The notes beneath the pieces are model-generated. The model was not told the origin of the DNA, made no database searches, and saw only the letters and a program-made list of their open reading frames with translations. DNA of 5,240 nucleotides, from contig JALXCG010000539.1 in NCBI GenBank assembly GCA_026991065.1, forward strand, positions 1-5,240, in the 5' to 3' direction. Positions 1 to 5,240 of the stretch are shown here, one piece after another (within the stretch, counting starts at the first letter, position 1; each line of letters begins with the position of its first letter). The stretch comes from JALXCG01 sp026991065 [NCBI: Gemmatimonadota bacterium]. GTDB taxonomy: Bacteria; GCA-2686955. A program made the translations under genes and the position numbers.

Positions 1-135
1 TGCTCCGATCTCTGCGTTGCTAAGTCCTTGAAAGGCAACCAGCCTTCCTGCGGACTCAGCGCCTTGATCTCGAAACAGGCCCGAATACGGGGCTCGAAAG
101 CCAATGCGCGACACGCTCCTGGGCGCGGTGCGCAA

Positions 136-1629
136 TCAATTGCTGTACAAGAGATTGAGTCGCTGGATCCGGCGCCGCAGTGTAGATTCAGGGAGCTGCA
201 GGTAGTCCGCGGCCCTGACCTGCGTGCCGCCGGAGATCTGCAGGGCAAAGCGGATCAACTGTCTCTCCCGCTGCCTCTTGGCCTCCGCGAGCGAGAGTGA
301 AGCGGGTCTCCGCTTTGTGATTCTACCTTCCGGCCAGGCCTTGCGCCAATTCTGCAGCGCTCCGCGTACCTGGGCCCGGCGGAGCTGTCTGCCCTTTGCC
401 CGGAGCGCAAGGTCGCGCAAGAAGAGCTGCAATTCAGAGACGTTCCCGGGCCAGGTGTAGTTCTGCAACTCTGCATAGGAGTCGGGGCTGAGCCGGCAGC
501 GCAGCCGCTCGCCCCAACGGATCTCGGCCCGTTGCTCCAGGGCTTTGGCGAGAATCGGGATGTCCGCGCGCCGCAGACGCAGCGGTGGGAGTCGAATCAC
601 CAGGGATTCGAGTTGCTCCAGAAGCTCGGGAGCGAATTGCCTGGTCCGCACGCAGGCGGCCAGGTCGCGGCTCGAGGTGGCAATCAGTCGGGCGACGAAG
701 GGAACCTCTCTGCCGAGATCCAACGATATGATTCGCTTGCGCCGCAGCGTCTGTGCCAGGAGTCCTTGTAAGCGGAGGCTGAGCGCATCGAGGTCGATCA
801 GGGCCACCGAGCCCTGTCCAGCCTCCACCAGAAAACCGTCTCGACTGGAATCGGCGCGGTCAAAGGCCAGCGAGAAGTCGCCAAACGCTTCGCGTTCAAG
901 CGCCCCCGCCGGGTAGGTCGGCGTTTCGATGGAGAGCAACACACCCCGCCCTCTTACCCGGTGCAGGGCCCTGGCCACAACACTCTTTCCGGTACCGATC
1001 TCGCCCAGCACCAGTACCGGTTGGTCCATGGCACCGAAGATCGCAATGCGCTCACGGACGCGTTCCATGATCTCTGTGCGTCCGAAAAGGTCGCGGGTCG
1101 GCAGACAACTCCAGGCGCGACGGGCGCGTGCCCGGGCGCGCTGGTGTGCCTGCATGAGGTCCACGTAAAACGATAGCATGCGCGCCAGATCGGCCGCCGC
1201 CCGGCGTGCCCGCACACCGTCCAGGGAGCGTGTCTCCGAGTCCAGGTACAGGGATCCGACACAACCGCCGGTACCATCCAGGGGGGTCGCAATCAGACTC
1301 GCCACGGTGGGGTCCAGACGTTCGTGGCTCCAATCTCGATCAACGGCGCAGAGGGTTCGTCCCTCGCGCAGCGAACGCTGCGCCAGAGCACGTGCCGAGT
1401 TCCGCCTCGGGCCCCGACCGACAATGCTGTTGATGAGCCCCGCTGTGCCGATGCCGATGATCACCGCCGCATCGATCTGCACGGCTTTGTCAACACCGAG
1501 CCAATGCACGGCGATCCCAAGCGCGTCGGCCAGGAAATGATCGAGGCTCAGGCCTTGGGCCATCGCCTTAATTAAGGTGTGATCGAAACCGGTTCTCAGC
1601 CGGGTTCTGGCGTTGAGACCACTGTCCAT
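136..1629 (-). CDS. Degenerate sigma-54-activator-like regulator (GAF / inactive AAA+ / Fis-type HTH)
   Basis: A 497-residue protein starting at ATG 1629, likely a cytoplasmic DNA-binding regulator. Order: GAF-like sensor (about 14-160), Arg-rich linker (RARARARR, about 165-172), AAA+ domain (about 180-415), C-terminal Fis-type HTH (about 469-494, containing PESTLRRR). It aligns nearly gap-free with the protein at 2076-3611. Walker A is kept (GEIGTGKS, 209-216). GAFTGA has become LAFDRA (254-259). The Walker B Asp-Glu pair reads Ile-Asp (278-279), sensor I Asn is Ser (320), the two putative arginine fingers are Ala333 and Gln339, and sensor II Arg is Ser398. From what is known of the family, such a protein should not remodel sigma-54 RNA polymerase and probably hydrolyses ATP poorly or not at all. 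The start is chosen because GGGGAGG lies 8 bases upstream and homology with the paralogue begins here. In-frame ATGs at 1857, 1806, 1776 and 1767 would add up to 76 unlike residues. The frame is intact, so it is not called a pseudogene. Target genes and ligand are unknown. Confidence 0.9.
   Translation of the reverse strand: MDSGLNARTRLRTGFDHTLIKAMAQGLSLDHFLADALGIAVHWLGVDKAVQIDAAVIIGIGTAGLINSIVGRGPRRNSARALAQRSLREGRTLCAVDRDWSHERLDPTVASLIATPLDGTGGCVGSLYLDSETRSLDGVRARRAAADLARMLSFYVDLMQAHQRARARARRAWSCLPTRDLFGRTEIMERVRERIAIFGAMDQPVLVLGEIGTGKSVVARALHRVRGRGVLLSIETPTYPAGALEREAFGDFSLAFDRADSSRDGFLVEAGQGSVALIDLDALSLRLQGLLAQTLRRKRIISLDLGREVPFVARLIATSSRDLAACVRTRQFAPELLEQLESLVIRLPPLRLRRADIPILAKALEQRAEIRWGERLRCRLSPDSYAELQNYTWPGNVSELQLFLRDLALRAKGRQLRRAQVRGALQNWRKAWPEGRITKRRPASLSLAEAKRQRERQLIRFALQISGGTQVRAADYLQLPESTLRRRIQRLNLLYSN
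1566..1577. repeat. 12-bp AT-rich perfect palindrome inside the degenerate regulator gene
   Basis: CCTTAATTAAGG is a perfect palindrome in otherwise GC-rich coding DNA, near the 5' end of the gene ending at 136. On the coding strand it spans Thr-Leu-Ile-Lys-Ala codons and includes a TTA leucine codon, uncommon in GC-rich genomes. It may be a chance result of the protein sequence; a regulatory role is not shown. Confidence 0.3.
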
Positions 1630-1637
1630 CGCTCCAC

Positions 1638-1644
1638 CCTCCCC
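1638..1644 (-). promoter_or_regulatory. Ribosome binding site deciding the start at 1629
   Basis: The minus strand reads GGGGAGG, then 8 bases, then ATG at 1629. This is a good match to the 16S rRNA tail at normal spacing. It supports the short form of the regulator over the in-frame ATGs further upstream. Confidence 0.55.
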
Positions 1645-1817
1645 GACCTCGTGAGTGCGAGTGCCGAGCCCGCGGGTGCTGCTGTTCGGAATTGGCGGGA
1701 GCACGTCGCAAAGAGGGCATCTCCCCGCTGGGCCATGGGTGAGCGCGAGCGCTGCCGGCTGGGCCATCTCCGGCATCCATGATTCCCAGGGGGAGGTGAC
1801 ACACATACTGTAGCGTC

Positions 1818-1832
1818 GCAAGAAGCACGCCA
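1818..1832 (-). promoter_or_regulatory. Candidate sigma-54 (-24/-12) promoter for the degenerate regulator
   Basis: The minus strand reads TGGCGTGCTTCTTGC. Against the known consensus TGGCACG-N4-TTGCA it matches TGGC, the G at position 7 and TTGC. The invariant GG and GC are exactly 10 bases apart. A transcript would start near 1806, giving a leader of about 177 bases before ATG 1629. It would also exclude the longest possible start at 1857. It is directed into the degenerate paralogue, immediately downstream of a gene for an intact sigma-54 activator. Confidence 0.55.
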
Positions 1833-1870
1833 CGTCCGGCGCCGCCGCGCAATCCACAACTGGTGCGTGT

Positions 1871-1884
1871 CAACCGCGGGGTTG
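1871..1884. repeat. Inverted repeat upstream of the -24/-12 candidate
   Basis: CAACC-GCGG-GGTTG, perfect 5-base arms around 4 bases. It lies about 65-78 bases upstream of the start inferred from the promoter candidate at 1818-1832, so it could be a regulator site. Five-base arms are common by chance in GC-rich DNA. Confidence 0.25.
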
Positions 1885-2075
1885 CGCGAAGATCCGCGAC
1901 TCCCGTTCCGCCGGCCGGTCGCAGCGATCTGCGAGCAACCTCACCCCGCCCCGCGCGTTATTCCCTGTACCATTGGCGCTGACTGCAATTCGCCATTTCT
2001 TGTGCTTGCGCCGGATGCGGCGAGCCGTGGACGATGTCGGCGCCAGGAGCCTGTCGCATTCGGTGAGTTTGCTGT

Positions 2076-3611
2076 TCAACTCTGGTGAATGGCGACGGAT
2101 CGATGAAGGCCCAGGTGCGACATTTTGCGCCGCAGCGTACTCTCGGGCACCCCAAGAGTGCGGGCCGCGATGGTCTGCACTCCGTCAGCTTCGCGCAGCG
2201 CATCGCAGATCAACTCCCTTTCGAATTCACGCAGGTCTTCCACCAGGTTGCGCCCCCGAGACGGCCTGGGGGAGAGGCCGCGGTCACTGGGCCGGCCCGC
2301 GCGCCACTCCCGCAGTTCCTCCCGAAGCTCCTGTACCCGGATCACGCGATGACGGCTGTGGGTCGAGATCCGTTCCAGGAAGCCTCTGAGTTCACGCGTG
2401 TTGCCGGGCCAATCGTGCGTCGCCAGAGCGTCGATTCCAGCCTCGGTAATTGCGCGTGGGGTGGGGAGTTCCAGGCGCTCGGCCGCCTGTCTGAGCAACT
2501 CCTCGACCAGCAACGGCAGATCCTCCAAATGCTTGCGCAGGGGCGGCAGTTCGATGACCAGCGTGCGAATCCTCTCGAAGAGATCGGCCCGGAAGCGGCC
2601 GGAGAGGACATCCGCGCCGAGGTTCCGGTTGGTGGCCAGAATCAGCCGCGCGGAGATCTCGACCCGGTCATTGGATCCGACCGGTCGCACGCTTTTTTCC
2701 TGAATGGCGCGAAGCAGTTTGGCCTGCAAATCCAGCGGCAGATCCCCGATCTCGTCCAGGAGAATGGTGCCGTCTCCGGCCGATACAAGAAGCCCATCCC
2801 GGTCCCGGTTGGCTCCGGTGAAGGCCCCCTTCTTGTGCCCGAAGAGTTCTCCCTCCAGCATGCTCGGCGGGATCGAGGTGACTTCGACGGGCAGGAAACG
2901 CCCGATCCCACGCTCGCGATGCAATGCCCGCGCGACCAACTCCTTGCCGGTGCCGGGCTCGCCCAGTAGAAGCACCGGAATGTTGAGGTGTCCGTACAGC
3001 GCGATCTGTTCCAACACGCGTTGCAACAATCGGCTGCAGCCGGCGAGGCCGTAGTGGAGCGGGCCGTCGCGAACGGTACCGGCACACCAGAGGCTCCGCT
3101 GGTGGGTCTGAATGATCTCCAGGTAGGGCGCCAGCGCGGCGCAGAGTTGCTCGGCGACGGGACGCACCGCCGCACCGGCGGATCCGCCGGAATGAGCCCC
3201 GAAGAGGAGTACGCCGATCGGGCCCGCCTGGCCCAGTATGGGGCTGGAGATGAAGCTGTACGGCCCGGGGCGGGCAGCGCCGTGCCGGGTTCCGCGCCGA
3301 AAATCGCCACCCTGGTCCCGCGCAATCAAGGTGCGCCCGGACCGCAACGTACGTTCCACAATGGTGCGTGAAACTTCCCGTGCCCGGTCCGTCATCCCTG
3401 AACTTGCCAGAACAAAACGTTCACCGCTCTCCAGGCCCAGCAGCGCGGCGGAATGGACCGGGATCTGAACCTCGCGGTCGAGCCACTCCAGAGTCGTGCG
3501 CAACACACGGAGAAGCAGCTGCTCCAGTTCCTCCCTGCTGGAAACAGCATCGAGCAGTATTCGGTCCAGGACTCCGCGCAGCTCGAAGATCAACAGTCTG
3601 AAATCTGTCAC
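2076..3611 (-). CDS. Sigma-54-dependent transcriptional activator (GAF / AAA+ / Fis-type HTH)
   Basis: A 511-residue bacterial enhancer-binding protein starting at GTG 3611. It would bind upstream DNA sites and use ATP hydrolysis to open sigma-54 RNA polymerase complexes. Order: GAF-like sensor (about 6-165), AAA+ domain (about 185-415), Fis-type HTH (481-502, PESTLRRK). Visible motifs are Walker A GEPGTGKE (217-224), an exact GAFTGA loop (262-267), Walker B ILLDEIGD (283-290), sensor I Asn328, putative arginine fingers Arg341 and Arg347 in FRADLFERI, and sensor II WPGNTREL (401-408). There is no receiver domain, so control is probably by ligand binding to the GAF domain; the ligand is unknown. 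One oddity: the Asn usual in the segment after Walker A (family VNCAAIP, PspF Asn64) is Glu243 (VEVTSIP). The GTG start has AAGGGGG 6 bases upstream and matches where the paralogue starts. An in-frame ATG at 3863 would add 84 residues that look non-coding. It lies tandem with the degenerate paralogue and divergent from the HD-domain gene. Confidence 0.95.
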   Translation of the reverse strand: MTDFRLLIFELRGVLDRILLDAVSSREELEQLLLRVLRTTLEWLDREVQIPVHSAALLGLESGERFVLASSGMTDRAREVSRTIVERTLRSGRTLIARDQGGDFRRGTRHGAARPGPYSFISSPILGQAGPIGVLLFGAHSGGSAGAAVRPVAEQLCAALAPYLEIIQTHQRSLWCAGTVRDGPLHYGLAGCSRLLQRVLEQIALYGHLNIPVLLLGEPGTGKELVARALHRERGIGRFLPVEVTSIPPSMLEGELFGHKKGAFTGANRDRDGLLVSAGDGTILLDEIGDLPLDLQAKLLRAIQEKSVRPVGSNDRVEISARLILATNRNLGADVLSGRFRADLFERIRTLVIELPPLRKHLEDLPLLVEELLRQAAERLELPTPRAITEAGIDALATHDWPGNTRELRGFLERISTHSRHRVIRVQELREELREWRAGRPSDRGLSPRPSRGRNLVEDLREFERELICDALREADGVQTIAARTLGVPESTLRRKMSHLGLHRSVAIHQS

Positions 3612-3617
3612 TGATTG

Positions 3618-3624
3618 CCCCCTT
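3618..3624 (-). promoter_or_regulatory. Ribosome binding site deciding the GTG start at 3611
   Basis: The minus strand reads AAGGGGG, six bases, then GTG. It favours the GTG start over the in-frame ATG at 3863, together with the homology boundary shared with the downstream paralogue. Confidence 0.5.
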
Positions 3625-3679
3625 TTTGCAGAGATTTCCCTGTCTCGTCCGCTCTGGTGGGCGACCGTCGCAACGGCGA

Positions 3680-3695
3680 TGCATGCGGATCGCCA
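3680..3695 (-). promoter_or_regulatory. Weak candidate sigma-54 (-24/-12) promoter for the activator gene
   Basis: The minus strand reads TGGCGATCCGCATGCA. It matches TGGC and TGCA of the consensus, with GG and GC exactly 10 bases apart; the positions between are poor. Transcription would start near 3669 with a leader of about 58 bases before the GTG at 3611. If real, it would allow the activator to drive its own gene. It is weaker than the match at 1818-1832. Confidence 0.35.
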
Positions 3696-3711
3696 CCTGA
3701 ACTGACGGCTG

Positions 3712-3729
3712 AGTGGAGTCTCTCCCACT
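3712..3729. repeat. Imperfect dyad just upstream of the activator promoter candidate
   Basis: AGTGGAG-tct-CTCCCACT pairs over 7 bases with one unpaired C at 3724. It sits about 43-60 bases upstream of the start inferred from the candidate at 3680-3695, a place where an operator or accessory site could lie. Function is not shown. Confidence 0.3.
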
Positions 3730-3870
3730 ACATTCTGCATGGATTTGCGAAAAGCTGCCCGCTTCTCGGTGCCACTGAAGGTCCACAGGCCTTCTATCCT
3801 ACCACAATAACGCCTATATCTTCCGCAGCGCAGAAATTTGCGATTTGTGTGGCTGTTTCTCAAGAGTGGG

Positions 3871-3891
3871 CCGGCGGCAATCGCCGGTTTT
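3871..3891 (+). repeat. GC-rich hairpin followed by TTTT
   Basis: CCGGCG-GCAAT-CGCCGG has perfect 6-base arms, extended by G-U pairs in plus-strand RNA, then four T (3888-3891). It resembles a short intrinsic terminator on the plus strand. No plus-strand gene lies before it, so it would be a leader element if the HD-gene transcript began further upstream, or simply an operator dyad. Confidence 0.35.
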
Positions 3892-3897
3892 GGCGCT

Positions 3898-3925
3898 CCG
3901 ACCCGGCCGCGCGGTCGGCGCGGCC
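3898..3925. repeat. Two overlapping, mutually exclusive hairpins
   Basis: Arms GGCCGCGC (3905-3912) and GCGCGGCC (3918-3925) form a perfect 8-base stem with a 5-base loop. A second stem pairs CCGACC (3898-3903) with GGTCGG (3913-3918). The second overlaps the loop and one arm of the first, so only one can form at a time. This could be an RNA switch in a leader or a protein-binding dyad; in GC-rich DNA chance is also possible. Confidence 0.4.
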
Positions 3926-3952
3926 TTCGAAACTGATCGAGGTCGCTCCGGA

Positions 3953-3999
3953 TCTGTCACTGCCGCGCAGAGTCCACGCGAGTGATTTATCTCTGTCAC
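3953..3999. repeat. Octamer direct repeat with an embedded dyad
   Basis: TCTGTCAC occurs at 3953-3960 and 3992-3999, 39 bases apart. Between and overlapping is a dyad: TCACT-gc-CGCG (3957-3967) against CGCGAGTGA (3977-3985), complementary except for a 2-base bulge. It could be a regulator-binding site for either divergent gene. The evidence is pattern only. Confidence 0.3.
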
Positions 4000-4113
4000 A
4001 CAGGGAGGAATTCGCCGATCGTATGGTATTGTCCGATTCATGATCGCGGCGGGCGTCGCACGGCACCGGGCCGCGATGCCCACTACTGTCTGCTCGGTCG
4101 CAGCCACGATCGG

Positions 4114-4125
4114 GGAGGAGCAGGA
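4114..4125 (+). promoter_or_regulatory. Ribosome binding site for the HD-domain gene
   Basis: GGAGGAG at 4114-4120 lies 11 bases before ATG 4132, with a second AGGA at 4122-4125 six bases before it. Either could serve. The frame stays open upstream, so this purine-rich stretch is the main reason for choosing ATG 4132. Confidence 0.55.
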
Positions 4126-4131
4126 AACTGC

Positions 4132-5240
4132 ATGGAAAAACGTGAAATCCTCTCCACCGAAGCCTTCCTCGCTCTCTCCGCCGAGATCCACTACCAGCTC
4201 GCGGCCAAGCGCCTGAACCGTCCGGCGTTGCTGGCGCTGATTCTTGGCCCGGCGCGCGCTCCGGCGCAGATCGATCTGCTCAGCAGCGTGGTGGACCTGC
4301 TCAATCTGGGCTACGAAAAGCGGCGCCGCCGGTTGGGGCCGGCGGCGGTGCTGCATCCCCTGCGCACCGCCGCACTCCTGGCGCGCAGCATGCCTGAACC
4401 CTCGATCCTCGACTTTCTCGGGGCACTGCTGCATGACAAGGATGAAGATATCGTCGAGTCTCACCTGGGGCCGGAGCAGTGGTCCCGTTTCGACCGCGAC
4501 TACCAGGCTCTTCTGGAACGGATCGATCCCGACCACCGCTGGTATCTGGAGGAGCGCATCAGCTTGCTGACCCGCCGTGAAGCGCAAACCTACAACGCCT
4601 ACCTGGGCGGGATCCTCGACCATGCCCGGGCCATGCCCGACCTGCTGCATGTCAAGTTGGCCGATCGCCTCGACAACACCTTCGATGTCAATGTCGCCCG
4701 GCCCGGGGTGAACCAGTACAACTTCTTCCGCACGGTGTTCGAGTTGCTGTTTGTTCCGGTCCAGTGCACGGTCAGCACCGAGGATTACCATTTCCTGCCG
4801 GATGAGCCGGAAGGGGTGCAGATTCTCAGCAATCTGTTCAAGAACGCGGTGTTTCTCTCGCTGCTCCGGCAGGCGGGGTTGGCCACGCTCGATGCCACCA
4901 CCGAGCGTCTTGCCGGCGCGCTTTCGGTGGCCAGCATCCGCGTTTCGCAGTGGATCGCGCTGGAGATCTTCGCCTCCCGCGTCACCGATCCGGAGCTGCA
5001 GCAAAGTCTGCTCCGCGAAGTGATGACCTACAGCCGGGATGGCGGGCTCAGCGCGGTCACTCGCAAGCAGCGCGGAGGTGAACTCGACGGCATGTTTCTG
5101 GACCGCTACTCCACCGAGGACTCGGTGCTGCGCAAGAAGCAGTTCGCCGCGCTCTACCAGGACAAGGAGCTGCTGGCCAAGATGGCGGTGGTGTTTATCG
5201 CCATTTTCTCTTGTTTTCTCAACGACCCGGGGTTCTACAT
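4132..5240 (+). CDS. RelA/SpoT-type HD-domain phosphohydrolase-like protein, 3' end outside window
   Basis: The frame is open from ATG 4132 to the window end (369 codons, no stop). The N-terminal part carries all hallmarks of the HD hydrolase domain of RelA/SpoT proteins: a basic RRRRLG stretch (64-69), HPLRTA (His75), LLHDKDED (His101-Asp102, Glu105-Asp106) and VKLADRLDN (Asp178, Asn182). In that family these residues bind a manganese ion and guanosine nucleotide and remove the 3' pyrophosphate from (p)ppGpp. The match makes that activity plausible, but another nucleotide substrate is possible. No (p)ppGpp synthetase motif is seen after the HD domain. Residues about 190-345 look helical and are not recognised. 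Residues 351-363 (MAVVFIAIFSCFL) are hydrophobic and could begin a membrane segment. The gene is divergent from the sigma-54 activator, which may or may not control it. No -24/-12 promoter with correct spacing was found before it. Confidence 0.85.
   Translation, partial: MEKREILSTEAFLALSAEIHYQLAAKRLNRPALLALILGPARAPAQIDLLSSVVDLLNLGYEKRRRRLGPAAVLHPLRTAALLARSMPEPSILDFLGALLHDKDEDIVESHLGPEQWSRFDRDYQALLERIDPDHRWYLEERISLLTRREAQTYNAYLGGILDHARAMPDLLHVKLADRLDNTFDVNVARPGVNQYNFFRTVFELLFVPVQCTVSTEDYHFLPDEPEGVQILSNLFKNAVFLSLLRQAGLATLDATTERLAGALSVASIRVSQWIALEIFASRVTDPELQQSLLREVMTYSRDGGLSAVTRKQRGGELDGMFLDRYSTEDSVLRKKQFAALYQDKELLAKMAVVFIAIFSCFLNDPGFY

Larger units (their letters stand above)
1630..2075. other. 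446-base gap between the two regulator genes
   Basis: No convincing gene is seen here on either strand. The gap holds the -24/-12 promoter candidate at 1818-1832, a small dyad at 1871-1884 and the ribosome binding site at 1638-1644. A clear intrinsic terminator after the upstream regulator gene (stop at 2076-2078) was not found, so some read-through from it cannot be excluded. The frame of the downstream regulator stays open to ATG 1857, but that extension has no counterpart in the paralogue. Confidence 0.6.
3612..4131. other. 520-base divergent intergenic region
   Basis: This separates the activator (minus) from the HD-domain gene (plus). No convincing gene is seen. Open frames here (plus 3615-4043, and in-frame minus extension to 3863) show no recognisable protein features. 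It holds a weak -24/-12 candidate (3680-3695), four dyads and a repeated octamer TCTGTCAC (3953-3960, 3992-3999; a third copy at 3604-3611 overlaps the GTG start). A clear sigma-70 promoter for either gene was not found by eye. The length and dyad density suggest a control region. Confidence 0.6.

Noticed and set aside
32-93. Possible terminators after the degenerate gene (AAGGC/GCCTT at 32-46; CCCG/CGGG at 80-91)
   Set aside because: Stems are only 4-5 base pairs and the T tracts after them are short, so neither is a convincing intrinsic terminator.
1866-1871. Perfect TTGACA (-35 type) on the minus strand
   Set aside because: No acceptable -10 hexamer lies 15-19 bases downstream.
1896-1910. 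Second GG-N10-GC match on the minus strand between the regulators (CGGAACGGGAGTCGC)
   Set aside because: Spacing is right, but the -24 TGGC and -12 TTGC cores are incomplete, the leader would be about 255 bases, and 1818-1832 is a better match.
2085-2969. Open frame of 294 codons on the plus strand opposite the intact activator
   Set aside because: It lies antisense to Walker, GAFTGA and HTH motifs of a confident gene and shows no recognisable features of its own.
3615-4043. Open frame of 142 codons on the plus strand in the divergent gap
   Set aside because: No ribosome site before its ATG and no recognisable features; it overlaps dyads and the promoter candidate. A six-codon end piece from ATG 4023 behind GGGAGGA (4003-4009) was also considered as a leader peptide, but the spacing is too long.
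4061-4075. Possible -24/-12 promoter for the HD gene (CGGCACCGGGCCGCG)
   Set aside because: GGCAC is a good -24 half, but GG and GC are 9 bases apart instead of 10 and the -12 half lacks TT.
3814-5004. Long open frame of 396 codons on the minus strand opposite the HD-domain gene
   Set aside because: Its translation shows no domain or motif, and the plus strand there encodes a clear HD protein with conserved motifs. It is an antisense shadow of GC-rich codon use.

Overview
This is a GC-rich bacterial chromosomal window with Shine-Dalgarno-like start signals and two sigma-54-type regulators. It looks proteobacterial, possibly a gammaproteobacterium, but that is inferred from gene style only and no taxonomic marker is present. 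No rRNA, tRNA, CRISPR array, insertion sequence or integrase gene was seen.

Layout. Two related genes lie in tandem on the minus strand. Upstream, at 2076-3611, is a complete GAF / AAA+ / Fis-type helix-turn-helix sigma-54 activator with an intact GAFTGA loop, Walker A and B, arginine fingers and sensor II. Downstream, at 136-1629, is a clear paralogue with the same architecture. It keeps Walker A and an almost identical recognition helix, but it has lost the GAFTGA loop, the Walker B Asp-Glu pair, the sensor I Asn, both putative arginine fingers and the sensor II Arg. Its frame is open throughout, so it reads as a maintained 'pseudo-activator' rather than a decaying pseudogene. Between them lies a 446-base gap (1630-2075) with a good -24/-12 promoter match (1818-1832, minus strand) pointing into the degenerate gene.

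On the plus strand, divergent from the canonical activator, an incomplete gene runs from 4132 off the right edge. It encodes a protein with an N-terminal RelA/SpoT-type HD domain whose metal and substrate motifs are all present. The 520-base divergent gap (3612-4131) carries a weaker -24/-12 candidate for the activator gene and several dyads, including two overlapping hairpins that exclude each other.

How they may work together (inference): the canonical activator would open sigma-54 promoters, possibly its own and that of its paralogue. The catalytically dead paralogue could bind the same DNA sites, or join mixed oligomers, and so damp or tune the response. The HD protein may be a target or only a neighbour. 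The active/inactive activator pair with a sigma-54 promoter between them is the most unusual thing in the window.
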